Positions 23,969 to 35,180 of a stretch of DNA of 64,000 nucleotides are shown one piece after another. A program made the position numbers and the translations under genes. Under the pieces are notes generated by a model that was not told where the DNA came from, did not search any database, and saw nothing but the letters and a program-made list of their open reading frames with translations. The DNA is taken from the NCBI GenBank assembly GCA_015832175.1, contig WJXW01000002.1:4650001-4714000 (forward strand). The letters run 5' to 3'. The stretch is from Paraphaeosphaeria minitans (taxonomy: Eukaryota > Ascomycota > Dothideomycetes > Pleosporales > Didymosphaeriaceae). The first letter of the stretch is position 1; every line of letters begins with the position of its first letter.

Positions 23969-24666
23969 ATGAACCTCTCCGCCTTCCGGCCGATCTTCCG
24001 GCCCATCAATGCCTCAAAATACCCCGTCGCGAACGCGCTGCGACCCAATACCCTCACACAACGATCCGTCACACCCGCGACCACATCCCCGTTCTCGTCT
24101 ACATCCCGCATGATGAAGCGCAAGAAGGGCAAGGGACCGACGACCGACCCGCGAATCAGTACGTCTTTCCATCCCGCCGCAGCGCATCCCCCTCTGCCCC
24201 CCCGTCATCCCATCCCCATCCCAGACGAAATCGGTTAGAAATGCTAATGAGACTCGCAGCCGCCATCCGCTACCACCTCTCGCACCCGCTGACCCCGCGG
24301 CCCCTGCACTTCTCGCGCCTCCGCGCCCTCCGCCACTGGACCATCCACCGCGCGTGGCTCCTCTTCCTGCGGCGCCGCCGCTGGGCCGAGGAGCGCGACC
24401 TCGAGCGCCAGTTCCAGGCTATGAAGGCCGCGTGCGAGCACCTGCGTCTCATGGATGCACAGGGGAATCTCGTTTCGGAAGCCGCGGCCGGAGGACAGGG
24501 CGCGGACCCCGGTACGATTGGGAGTGGCGGGAAGGAGGTCGGACGGTTGTATCGCGCGGCGATGCTGAAGCGGGGCGTATGGGGGAGCGTGCCGGTGGAG
24601 TATGCGCGGGCGCAGGTGGACTTTCCGAGCAGGGAGGGGTGGAATCATGGGTGGACGAGGGATTGA
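23969..24666 (+). CDS. Mitochondrial large-subunit ribosomal protein mL40 (MRPL28 family)
   Basis: Two exons, 23969-24158 and 24260-24666 (198 residues). The 101 nt intron has donor GTACGT, branch TGCTAATGA and acceptor CGCAG, and splicing restores one frame. Residues 1-50 are Ser/Thr/Arg-rich without acidic residues, a typical mitochondrial presequence. Then come a basic MKRKKGKGP segment and the conserved core IRYHLSHPLTPRPL … LRHWTIHRAW. The C-terminus matches the fungal mL40 pattern (VEYARAQVDFPSREGWNHGW). Established role: structural protein of the mitoribosome large subunit. The ATG is the first in frame, with context CCACCATGA. It is a housekeeping gene next to the repeat block and shows no RIP-type stops. 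A Gly-rich insert around residues 130-145 is somewhat longer than I would expect. Confidence 0.82.
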
Positions 24667-25274
24667 AGTGCGCATGGGAGATGGAGAGGAGAGGGAGATG
24701 TGTATGATAGCGTGTTGAGCATTCATTTTAGGAAGGACGGAATGCGGTCGTACCGTGCTGGCGGCATCTGTTGTAATATACGCCCGAGAAGTCAGATTAG
24801 AGCATGCATGCATCCCCTCGCACATGTCGCTCCTACGCCAAAACTCAAGCGCAATGAACAAGTATGCACGGTGACCACCGCCATCAACTGCAGACGCACC
24901 GGTGCGGCGCATCCACGGATATAAATCACTATCAGTATATTGTACTTTCCCATCCTTCTCCTCACCTCAGCCACCAAAGGAAAAGCGGCAAGATTCCCCC
25001 AAATATATCCATTAGAACCAGAAACACGTTCGTCCCCCGACTTTTACCATACTCTGCACGACAAAAAGCTAGGAGATTAGGAAAGGGAAAAGGCTATGCC
25101 GTTGACCGCTTAGCAATTCAAGATTTCAACGCAGGGAAACAGAGCTGGACAAAACAAGAAAGAAGCAAGCTTGGAGATCTGCGCCGTGAAAACTCCGCCG
25201 GATGCAAACAATAGATGGGTGGGTGTATGGATGGATGAATGGATGAGAAGACGCGCGCTGCACATGTCGTTAGC
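24667..25274. other. Intergenic region between convergent genes
   Basis: 608 bases between the stop of the mL40 gene and the stop of the Rho-type GTPase gene. It should hold the 3' ends of both transcripts. No gene, tRNA or repeat was seen. Confidence 0.6.
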
Positions 25275-26482
25275 TCACATGATGACACAGCAGCCGCCGC
25301 TCTCTTTCTTGTCCGTGGAAAGAAGGGCTGCGCGGGTCGCTGCCTCGAACACGTCATCGACACCATCGCCCGTCAACGACGAGCACTCGAGGTACTTGCG
25401 CGCACCGATGACCTCCTTCATGTCGGAGCCAGCTTTGGTCGTCGTGAACTTGAGGCTCTTCTTGCGCATCTCCTCCTGCGCGAGCGGGTCCTCGCGCAGA
25501 TCTTTCTTGAGCCCGACTAATATGATGGGCACGCCGGGGCAGCGCTCCCGCGCCTCCTCGGCCCACTTGTGCTTGACATTCTCCAGGGAGTCGGGCGAGT
25601 CGACGCTGAAGCCTATCAGGATGACGTGCGCTTTGCTATATGCGAGCGGCCGTAGACGTTCGTAGTCTTCTTGACCTGCGGTGTCCCATAATGCGAGTTG
25701 GACGGACTTGCCGTCTACTCTGCAGTCGGTGACGTAGTTTTCGAAGACGGTCGGGACGTAACGCTAAAGGGCAGTTAGCAGCTGATGCAGGTGACGTTGC
25801 CGATGGCAAGACGCACTGTAGGAAAGTAACCAAGGGTGAAGACGCTCAGGAGAGAGGTTTTACCGCACGCTCCGTCTCCGATAATGACAAGCTTCCTGTG
25901 ATTTTAGTTTGATTAGCTAATGTCCGGATGGTTCAATTATTTATCGAAATGTCAAACGGGGAAAAGGCCGTCGCGATGAAACGGACAAGTGATGGGAGGA
26001 GACGACTCATCCGATAAAAGAATTATTGCATGAAGTGAAAATGGACAAGCTGGGGTGGAGGGTGGACATGGGTGGCTAGTCGCTGTGCTATTTTTGGATT
26101 TGGAAGGTGACGGATCGGATACGCCAATGCAGGTTATCGGCACGACGTCCAATAAGTGCTGGCGGCGATCCCCAACGACGCAATGGGGAAAAGCGGCGTG
26201 TAGAATGCAATAGTGTGCGTTGGGCGAGTGATGGAAAGTGCGTGGGTGGAGTGATGTAAAGTGGGCGGGTGCGGGCGGGGACGTAGAACGGAGCAGAGGG
26301 CGAAGGAAGGATGGCGAGATCGGTGAGCGGAGGAAGGAAGGTACGATTGGTGAGCGGAGAAAGGAAGGCAGAATTAGTGAAGGCGGGGCAAGGAAGGCAC
26401 GATTGGTGAGGGCGGAAGGTGCATTGAAAAAAAGAGAGACGCGAACGTACCTCCGCATTACGGGCTCTCCATTTTGGGCCAT
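25275..26482 (-). CDS. Rho-family small GTPase, Rho2-like
   Basis: Three exons on the minus strand: 26482-26451, 25895-25817 and 25763-25275 (199 residues). Introns are 555 nt (25896-26450) and 53 nt (25764-25816, branch CTGCTAACTG). Splicing gives P-loop [11 protein letters not shown] (about residues 17-27), Rho switch [11 protein letters not shown], switch [17 protein letters not shown], the G4-type site LKKD, G5 ECSSLTG, and the C-terminal CAAX box CVIM preceded by another Cys. The sequence [13 protein letters not shown] after G5 resembles filamentous-fungal Rho2 rather than Rho1, Cdc42 or Rac. Family knowledge: a membrane-anchored, prenylated switch for cell-wall synthesis and polarity. 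The first intron is unusually long and holds purine-rich repeats. The gene is divergent from NST1. Confidence 0.85.
26310..26415. repeat. Degenerate purine-rich repeats inside the first intron of the Rho2-like gene
   Basis: Three to four imperfect copies of a unit of roughly 28-30 bases containing CGATTGGTGAGCGGAGAAAG and AAGGAAGG. They lie within the 555 nt intron and do not disturb its splice sites. Confidence 0.65.
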
Positions 26483-27590
26483 GGTCTAGCAGGCGTGCTG
26501 AGGATATGTAGCGAGGGATGTCGTCGCTGGTTCGACCGGCGGCGGTATGCGACGTGGGTGAGCGACGTGGGTGAGCGACGTGGGTGAGCGACGTGGGTGA
26601 GCGACGTAGATGAGCGACGTAGATGAGCGACGTAGATGATCGACGTAGATGAGCGACGTAGATGATCGACGTAGATGATCGACGTGGACGATGCGCGCTC
26701 TCAGTGAAGAGGTCGCGTTCCGAGAAGCGGGAAGGGAGCTGCTGGGTCGCGAGCACCTGGCTGGTCGTTGTGGAAGTGCAGGGTAGCGACGAACGAAGGA
26801 CCGGGGGAGGATGTGGTGGTGGTGGTGAGACAGGCGGTCGCTGTGTATGGTATATGTATGGTATAGCGACCGATGGTGACGGTGGTGGTATGGATAGCGA
26901 CTGTGCGGCGGCGTCGAGGCGGGTGCGATGGGGAGGGCGGAGAAGAGGTCGTATGGCGGCGTAGGGTAAGATGGGCAGCGTCACTGGGGATGCGGAAAGG
27001 CGAGGGCTTAAGAAAGGGTCGCTCACGCACGGGGCAGACTGGAACTAGCGGAAGAGAAGCAGGCCTAGGTCCTGGGTGGAGCTGGAGATGCAGACGAGAC
27101 CAGACGAGACGAGACGTTTGGGGCTGTTGGCTTGGGTTGGCTTGGGTTGACTTGGATTGCGGCTGTCCAGGTAAACGGACCGGCCGAACAGGAACTGCAG
27201 CTAGTCCAGGCAGTCTAGCTGAAAGGGAAGGGGAAGGGAAGGGAAGGAAGGGAAAGAAGGGAAGGCGCAAGGTGCTCATCTTGGCATTGGACACTACTAC
27301 CTAGACTAACGCGCCTGGCAACTTCCAACGCCCAACGCCCGTTGCAATAGATATCACGAACCCGCAACCCGCGACTCGCGACCCGCAATCGCTTACTCCG
27401 GCCCGCGAAGTGAGTAGATACTGCAGCGACTGCTCTAGCCGCCGACTTTTGCTTGTCACAGCTCGAGTTGCCAGCTGCTGCACAAGAAACAGCTGCTGAC
27501 TCTGCCAGCACGCACCCACACCCCGACCCCGCGACCGCGACCACGACCACGACCACGTCCTCTCCTCTCCTTACCTCCTCCTCGGCGCCC
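26483..27590. promoter_or_regulatory. Divergent promoter region of the Rho2-like gene and NST1
   Basis: 1108 bases between the two start codons, holding the 13 bp minisatellite at 26549-26691. A purine run of GGGAAGGGAAGG type lies at about 27,215-27,265, which is a pyrimidine tract read toward the Rho gene, as common in fungal promoters. The NST1 frame stays open upstream to 27453 but has no ATG there. No TATA box stands out. Confidence 0.6.
26549..26691. repeat. Minisatellite, 11 tandem copies of a 13 bp unit
   Basis: Eleven uninterrupted copies of GCGACGTGGGTGA or its variants (GCGACGTAGATGA, TCGACGTAGATGA, TCGACGTGGACGA), exactly 143 bases. Variants are ordered along the array: GTGGGTGA first, GTAGATGA later. 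The unit length is not a multiple of three and it lies outside both coding regions. Confidence 0.95.
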
Positions 27591-30500
27591 ATGGCCCAAG
27601 GCACGCGGACGGCCGCCGCACCGACGACGGCACCCTCCAATGGTGTCGCAGCCGGCCATGCCCCACAGCCCACCGCCGTGAATCGCAAGAAGCAGAAGCG
27701 GCGGGAGAAGGAAGCCGCGAAGAAGGCGGCCGACTCGCAGAAACAGCCCGCTGGACCCGTGAAGAACGGCATGCAAGTGCCGCAGCCTGCCTCGCCGCCC
27801 GCCCAGCACCACCACGCGCCGCACTATGCCGACGTCGACTACCGCCCTGACTTTGACGACGCCACCCCGCACGACTACCGCCCCGACTTCGACGACGCCA
27901 CCCCGCACGACGATGAGGGCGACTTCTACTCGGACGAGGCCGACGACGGCTACTACGACGACCAGGGATACCCCGCAGATGGCCACTACGATCCTGCGTA
28001 CGCCGCGCGGCCGCCGCCCGGCAGCGTGGGGAAAAAAGCGAAGAAGAAACCAAAAGCCCTGCCCCCGCCACAGCCCGCATACCACAATCCCCCGTTGCGA
28101 CCGAACCCCCACGCGCGCAAGCCCAACACCAACCCGAACAGCCGCATATGGAACACCACAACCCAGGAGGAGCGGGAGCGCATTCGCGAGTTCTGGCTGT
28201 CGCTGGGCGAGGACGAGCGCAAGTCGCTGGTCAAGATCGAAAAGGAAGCCGTTCTGCGCAAGATGAAGGAGCAGCAGAAGCACTCGTGCAGCTGCACCGT
28301 CTGCGGCCGGAAACGGACCGCAATCGAGGAGGAGCTAGAGGTGCTGTATGATGCATACTACGAGGAACTGGAGCAGTATGCGACCCACCGCACGCCCGTC
28401 CGTGATTTGTTCTCTCATGCTAATTACCGTTTTGCGTCCAGGGCCCCTCGCCCCATCTTGCCTCCCCACGCCCCACCGGGCCACTACAGCGACCCCGACG
28501 AGTATTCGGGGGATGAAGAGGAGGCAGACCAAGACTACTCGAATAGTGAGATATCGTCCGAGGAAGACTTCAGCGAGGAAGACCGAAGCTTACCACCGCC
28601 CGAAACTGCAGATTTCCTCCGGTTCGGCAATAGTCTACAAGTAAAAGGTATTGCATCTGTCATGTCGCTGTTGCGGGAGAGACTGATGCATTCTCCAGGC
28701 GGAATCCTAACCGTGGCCGACGACCTGCTGAAGAACGACGGGAAGAAGTTCATCGAAATGATGGAGCAGCTCGCGGAGCGGAGGATGCAGCGGGAGGAAG
28801 AGGCACAGTACCAAGCTCACCCGTCCATGTACCGAGGAGGCCCCCACAACTCGCACCACAACCCGCCGCCAGAAGAAGACGACGTTGATGACGACGAGGA
28901 GGACGAGGAAGGTTACGAAGACGGGGACTACGAGGACGAGGAGGAGGATGAAGAAGTGCGTACAGATGACGCGCCGTGATGTCTGTTGCTAATCGACATC
29001 AGGACACCATGACCGAGGAGCAGCGAATGGAGGAGGGAAGACGCATGTTTCAGATATTTGCCGCGCGAATGTTCGAGCAGAGGGTTCTCCAAGCCTACCG
29101 AGAAAAGGTTGCAAAGGAACGCCAGGAACAACTCTTGCAGGAACTGTTGGAGGAAAATCAGCAACAGGAGCTCAAGGACGCCAAGAAAGCAAAGGAAGCT
29201 GCGAAAAAGAAGGAAAAGAAGGAGAAGCAGAAGCAGCAGAAGCTGGAGGAAAAAACGCGAAAAGAAGCTGAGCAAGCGGCAAAGGAAGCTGAGCTAAAGG
29301 CAGCAGAAGAGAAACGACAAGAGGAACAGCGGAAAAAGCGAGAGGAGCAGAGGAAGAAGAAGGAAGCCGAGCGCAAAGCGCAAGAGGAAGAGAAACAGCG
29401 CAAAGAAGCCGAGCGACTCCGGCGACAGCAAGAGGAACGCGACCGGCAACAGGAGGCTGAGCGAAAAGCGCGGGAGCATAAGCAACAGGAGAAGAAAGCC
29501 CGAGAGGAAGCCAAGCGGAAGGAGCGTGAGGAGCGTGAAGCGAAAGAAAGGGAGGTCAAGGAGAAGAAGGCTCAGGACGAAAAGGATCGGCGGGAACGAG
29601 AAGCCAAGGCGAAAGCTGAAAAGGAACGGGCGTGGAAAGGGGAGCAAACCGCTTCTCAGCCTGCTGCTACGCCGGCGAAGAAGAACTCGCAACCTGTTGC
29701 CGTGGCTCTGCCGTCCCAGTTGCTGAAGCAAGCTTCTCCGACGGGAATTCCTTCGCCCCACGTAACACCGGCCGTGCCAAAAGCGCCCACACCGAGCAGA
29801 CCACGTCAAAGCTCGCAACAGGGCTCGCACGGATCGTCTCCGAAGCCCTCGAGCAAATCAATGTCGCCCACATCGCAAGCGCACGTCCCTATTGTTCCCA
29901 AGTCGATCCTCACCAAACCTCCAACCTCGCAACAGCCTACCCCGGCACCTCCAACGCAACCCACATCGCCTATGCCACCGATAGGCCCGCCGCCTGGGAT
30001 GCCTATCCTTTCAAGCATGGGAGTAGGGAATCTGCCGCCTGGTCTGAATGGTTTCCCCGGTCCTATGCCAGGCATGATGGGTCCCGGTCGGAACATGCCA
30101 ATGTTCCCGCCTCAGCCTGTTGCGCAGCCTTTCCGAGGTTTCCCGCCTCCAGGCATGCATGCACCAAGCCCTATGTCAATCGGTCGAGGATTCCCTATGG
30201 ATGGACCACCACCCGGTTTTGGACCGATGCAAGGTTTCTCCACTCCGACGCACCCTCCTGGCTTCGGCATGGGGATGCCCTCCCACTCACGGCAGACTTC
30301 AGGTTCATTTGGCAAGCAGGACGCAGACGGCCCTGTCGGTCCACCAGGAGCGCACCCCATCCAGCGGCCAGTGCCTATCCAGCGGCCATCCAGCACTAAG
30401 CCTCACGATGATGGCAGGGGCCACGACGTCGATGAGCTCGCAAACCATCTAGGAAGCAAAGCGCTGTTGGATGATGCAGAAGATCTCGATCTCGATGAGT

Positions 30501-31177
30501 TCAATCCCACTGCTGCGCGCAGGAGGAGTACTCAGCCTGGACATGGCTCGTTGCGAGGAGCGCCACTCGGCTTCGGATTCGTCGACATACCAGGACCACC
30601 GCGACCTGACATAGCCGGGCCATTTGCAGGCTCGAACAATGCCAGTGTTTGGGGGACCCCGCCGATGGGCGGTATGCCTTTTCCAATGCCAGGTGCAGGC
30701 TGGGGTACCTCGCCCACGTCGAACCTCTTCAGCAACCCATTTCCCATGATGTCAGCACAGCGACCACACGAACAGCGCGGACCGGGTGAGCAGCGACTTG
30801 TCTGGCTTCGACGTATAGTATGTTCGACCTGCAAGATGCTCTCCATGCGACAGCCCGGTGCCGACGGCTACATGGATGCTCAGGAGGTCTACAGCCACAT
30901 CGAATCCGCTCGGGGCCCGAATGAACCGTCCGTAGGCATGCAGGAAATCAAGGAGGCATGCGACATCATAGGCGACCACAACAACGGTGGGGGATCACTC
31001 GAGTACAAGGAGTTGCCACCCGGACATCTCAGCCACATCAAGTACATCGACGCCAGCGCAATACCGCCTCCCACGCTCGGCGAGATCGGCAGCCCCATCC
31101 CCTCGCACAGCGTACCGGTTGGCATTGGCTTCGGCGCGGGCAGGCCGTTCCCGGGACTCGGGCCGCAAGGCTTCTGA
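27591..31177 (+). CDS. nst1: Stress response protein NST1
   Basis: Two exons, 27591-28955 and 29003-31177 (1179 residues). The 47 nt intron has donor GTGCGT, branch TTGCTAATCG and acceptor ATCAG. The ATG at 27591 (GCCCATGG) is the first in frame; the open frame upstream has no ATG. N-terminal part: basic [16 protein letters not shown], then acidic repeats including a 12-residue unit [12 protein letters not shown] twice in tandem (27839-27910). The NST1 core follows: [20 protein letters not shown] and a Cys-rich [11 protein letters not shown]. After acidic stretches comes a long Lys/Glu/Gln-rich coiled coil (about residues 470-680, [20 protein letters not shown] onward), then a Pro/Gly/Met-rich tail. 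Fungal NST1 is a negative regulator of salt tolerance in yeast and probably cytoplasmic. Length and layout fit the family. Confidence 0.88.
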
Positions 31178-32556
31178 TCCGATCCTCTTCTCTTCTTCTC
31201 TCGCGTCAATTTCAATATCCCCTTTCTAGCTGGATGGAACTTGGACATGATTTGTTGTCAAGGGACAGGACGGAACCGGAAAGGGATTACTTGCTGGGTT
31301 ATGGTATCCTTGACGGGCTGTTGCGTAGTTTTACTACTCACGAGTACGAGCGTCCTGGCCTTTGACCGGACTTCCTAGCCTAAAAGAAGATTATTCCTCT
31401 TGTCATCTACGGTTTTGTCCATGTGTCGGTGACGTGTCGTTGGCGAGTTGCAGTGTTTGGCTGCAAAGCTCCCCCTCCCCCACCCCAGCATGAGGACTAA
31501 CATAAATAAATGCGCTTTTGGAAGCTATCGCTGTGATGTAGCGCTTTATTGCTTGCGCACCTCACTCTGCAGCTAAACTCTCACCCATTTCGTCTTACCC
31601 TCAAAGGAAAAATGTAAGCTGTTCATGCCTTTCCAGAGCCGTCTTTGATCGAAATGTCGCACCACAAGCGTGCTGGCATGTCGTGAAATCGCTCCTGGCC
31701 CTACTCGTAAAAGATCCTTGGTCCGAGACGAGGCTTGGGATGTGCGGGTTGTGAAAAATACTTGGGGTTTATTTCAACTAGGTACGTCCCACGTCTCATG
31801 TTTGCAAATTGGAGGGGTCCATCGAGGAGGGGAACCTCGGGTATCTACGGTGCACGCGGTGCATTGGAGGCATTGGCTTAGAAGCAACTGGATAGTTAAT
31901 TAGCTCGTGGTTACAGGGGCTTTCGCCATGCATTTGTACTAGTGAGACAGGGCGGCGCTGATTAGTAGGTACTAGGTTAGTACGTAGTTGTGAGTTAACA
32001 TTGCTAATGACATTGTTGAAAGTGTTGTAGATGATTCAGGGGTACAATATAGCGGGAACGAGCTCGGGGTTCGGTTTAGCCTGGATCTTGGATTCAGGGT
32101 GGTGGGTTCAAGCGTCTAGGTCGTCTGGTCAAGTGTAGAACATAGCTCGGTGCCCCTACCGGGGAGACACATCCCCGTGTTGAAGAGGCACGGGAGTGGG
32201 ATGGAAGGAGCGGAAATTTTGCGCAGGTGGAGGACGCGGAGATCTACGAGATAATGTTGGACGAGCAAGGGCTGGGAAGGGATTGTGTGAGGCGGGTAGC
32301 TATGGGGTTGTGAGAGGGTTTTGAGGAGATCCGGCCAGTACATGTTTAACTTATTTCATTACTACTCATAGGTACATAATGACGCCCAGGTCATTCTTTA
32401 ATAGAATCTCCAGACATGTCAGGATAAGACAGAATGGCCCTCCACATTGATAGGTGATACATTCGATCAAAGCGATACCAATTAGTGCTTCAATTCTTTT
32501 TCCAGAATGCTCCATCAGATGCTTGTCTGTTGTCTTGGCGGACATGCATCGCTGCT
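31178..32556. other. Intergenic region between convergent NST1 and MFS genes
   Basis: 1379 bases. There are AT-rich AATAAA-like words near 31,500, but no convincing gene, tRNA or repeat. A 77-codon plus-strand frame (31670-31903) has no recognisable features. This gap separates the housekeeping genes from the secondary-metabolite cluster. Confidence 0.55.
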
Positions 32557-34453
32557 TCACAATTTCTCCTTGCTGTCCTTGCCATCTTCCACCTCGGCCG
32601 GCGGGAGATGCGTAGGTAGTCTCGTCCATGGAATCACAGCGGTCCACAGTGCGCCGAGAAGAACGAAGCCGGTGGCAGCCCCCCAGACAGCCTTGAGGCC
32701 ATGGGCGTACGCCGTGATGATCCCAGGAAGCTGCTCCGCGGTAAATACCTCTCGCAGCTGCGTGGCGCCCGTGTTGATGACCAATTGGGGGTCGATGCCG
32801 GGTGCAGAGGATGGCAGCTTGACCAGCAGTTGGTTAACAAAGGCAGCTTGTGCTGCTGATGTTGTGAATGCCCCACCGACGGTTTGGAAGACTGGACGGT
32901 TGATCAGCATTGGCTTACTCCCATGTTGGTGTCCCGGCATATACTTACAGTATACATTCGCGACCACCGCAGCAAGGTCGACGTTGTCAACGTTTGCTTG
33001 AGCAATATTCATCCCGTTTTGGACGGAGAATGCTATTCCAGAGCCAGCAAGTAGTTGGTACCCAATCCATTTGCCTGTCGACGTCTCAAGATCAAGCATG
33101 CACAGCAGCCCACAGCCGATGGTTCCCACCGCTGCGCCAACGAGCATGGTTGCGGTCGCATGCCCGGTTTTCGAAACGACAACCCCCCCGGCAACGCAAA
33201 AGATGCCAACGGCAACCACAATTGGAAGATTGTATACTCCCGACATGATCGGACTGGCGCCACGGACACTTTGGAAGTAGATGGGTAGGTAGTAGAGCAG
33301 CAAGACAAGGTCTCCCATGAGGAGCAGCTGATACGGGACCACGGACCAGATGGCGCGCTTCTTGAACAGGCGTGGGAGGAGCATAGCATACTCATCTACA
33401 TACCACTCCCATGCTACCAGGACGAGTGAGATGATGACAAAGCCGACGAGGTTTCCGATTACTTTTCCGGTCTTCCAGGGATGCTCCCCGCCGAGACTGG
33501 CATAGTGCAAACCGAGAATGAAGCAGACTATAGCGCCCATGGCTAGCGTAACGCCCACGGGGTCTGTTTGTAGGAACTTCTCCTTCAGGGTAGCCTTTGG
33601 TGGTTTCGCTGCGGCTGGAAGATGGAAGAAGAAAAACACTAGAAGACCGGCTAAGCCGCCTATGGGCAAGTTGATGTAGAAGCACCTAGATAGTGACTGT
33701 TAGTATCTTCGACGCTCATTAGTCTCCATCTACAACGTACCATCTCCACGACGCCCCTTCAGTAAAAGCGCCACCGATGAGCGGCCCGAGGACGGAGGCA
33801 AGACCATAGGTCAGTCCGATGTAGCCCATCAACACTGGTCGAAACTTGGGAGTGGTGCTGAAAGCTACGATGCTCGTGCCGCCAACGGATATGCCCGCAC
33901 CGCCTATGCCAGCAATGACGCGTCCAACGATAAGAACTTTTGAAGTCGGCGCGACTCCGCATAAGAGACTGCCGACCTCGAAAATAAAGATGGAGAAGAG
34001 AAACGTCCACTTGAGGTCGAAGTACTTGTACACTTTGCCCCAGGAAGCTTCAAGACCACCAAATGTCATGAAGTATGCAGCGCCATACCATGTGACATCT
34101 CCGAGGCCACCAAACTCGTCTGTGATTTTGGGTATGGCTGTGCCGAGGATAGTCTGACACGTCCGTCAGCTATCGCTCGAGTGGAGGCGAGGCGCGTTAC
34201 TCACCTGGTCCATGGAAATCAGGAACACGCCCATGATGGAGGCTCCGGCGAGACAGAAGAGGCGGAAGCCATGTGGATACATGTCTTCATCATCTTGCTG
34301 AGTGACGATCGCTGCGCTCCCGTTATGAGAGCCCGCGTCGCTTTTCGGGGTGACGACATGTTCCGGCTCGCTTTTGGGTGTTATGGTGTTGTCCGTCTCG
34401 CTTGCGGTGTCGCCCTCGAGCGTGGGACCGTTTGCGTGTTCTGGAGCGGCCAT
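32557..34453 (-). CDS. Major facilitator efflux transporter, DHA2/TRI12-like, 14 membrane segments
   Basis: Four exons on the minus strand: 34453-34205, 34153-33741, 33685-32949 and 32891-32557. They give 577 residues with introns of 51, 55 and 57 nt; all splice sites are GT-AG and the exon sum is in frame. A hydrophilic acidic N-terminus (about 60 residues) is followed by hydrophobic helices beginning [20 protein letters not shown]. The motif-A region reads [13 protein letters not shown], and the motif-C-like segment is [20 protein letters not shown]. Later helices include [19 protein letters not shown]. Length and pattern fit 14-helix drug/toxin-H+ antiporters at the plasma membrane or vesicles. 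Divergent from the oxidoreductase gene and 3.2 kb from the PKS-NRPS, it may export the cluster's product. That is inference; it could also be an independent drug exporter. Confidence 0.85.
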
Positions 34454-35180
34454 TGCGACAAGGCTAGACGCTGGATTGATCGCAACGAGTGGACGTGTAG
34501 CCAGCACAGTGAGTTAAAGACGCCCGAAGTCGAGCAGTAGGTTTACAGACCGCCAAGCAGAAGCAAACAAGTAGGTAGCTTACAGATGGAGGGTTGCGCG
34601 CGCCTGCTCCTTTGTCCCGCAAGAAGCCCCGCCGGACGGGACATTTTGTAACGATGGCAGGAGCGCCGCATGCTTAGAAACCACTGGAATGTAGATGAAA
34701 TACAGATCCCAGTGATGCAATCAAGCCCAGGCCTCGATTGGTAGGTTTGCAGCGAATGGAGATTCTGCAGTGGATAGCGTTGACGATGGAACAGCCTTGC
34801 GGAGCTGAGGCGACGACGCCGGTCAGTTGCAGGGGCTTTCGGACACCAACTTAGCGCTCCCGCGATTAGCATTCATCGCAAAATGTTAATTTGGACTGCG
34901 TCGCTTGGCAGCAGAGGCTTGCGGTGACTTCACTCTGCCGTTATTGGCCGTCGGTGTCGGCGTGTTTTCGCAATGGCAATTGGCCACCTGCACTCGCGCG
35001 CTGCCGGACGTCTGTAGGTACCACGGCTGATTGTCGCCTTCGGAAACAATGTAGTGCAGCACGACAGGCAGTAGGCATCGGTCATCAGTCATGCGTGTCC
35101 TCGTCTAGACGCTGAAGACACACTCGTCGCGACTGTCTCACATTCGCCGTCGTTTCCAAATCCTCCAGTCCATCGTGAAC
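34454..35180. promoter_or_regulatory. Divergent promoter region, MFS transporter and Gfo/Idh/MocA oxidoreductase
   Basis: 727 bases between two start codons. No strong TATA box or repeat was seen. A shared promoter would allow joint regulation of exporter and oxidoreductase. Confidence 0.5.

Noticed and set aside
27453..27590. Longer NST1 N-terminus
   Set aside because: The open frame extends to 27453 but begins with TTG. The first ATG is at 27591 in good context, and the upstream residues are low-complexity.
28398..28441. Intron-like stretch in NST1 exon 1 (GTCCGT … TGCTAATTA … TCCAG, 44 nt)
   Set aside because: Removing 44 bases would shift the frame, while the unspliced frame continues cleanly into the rest of the protein. 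The donor is also weak.
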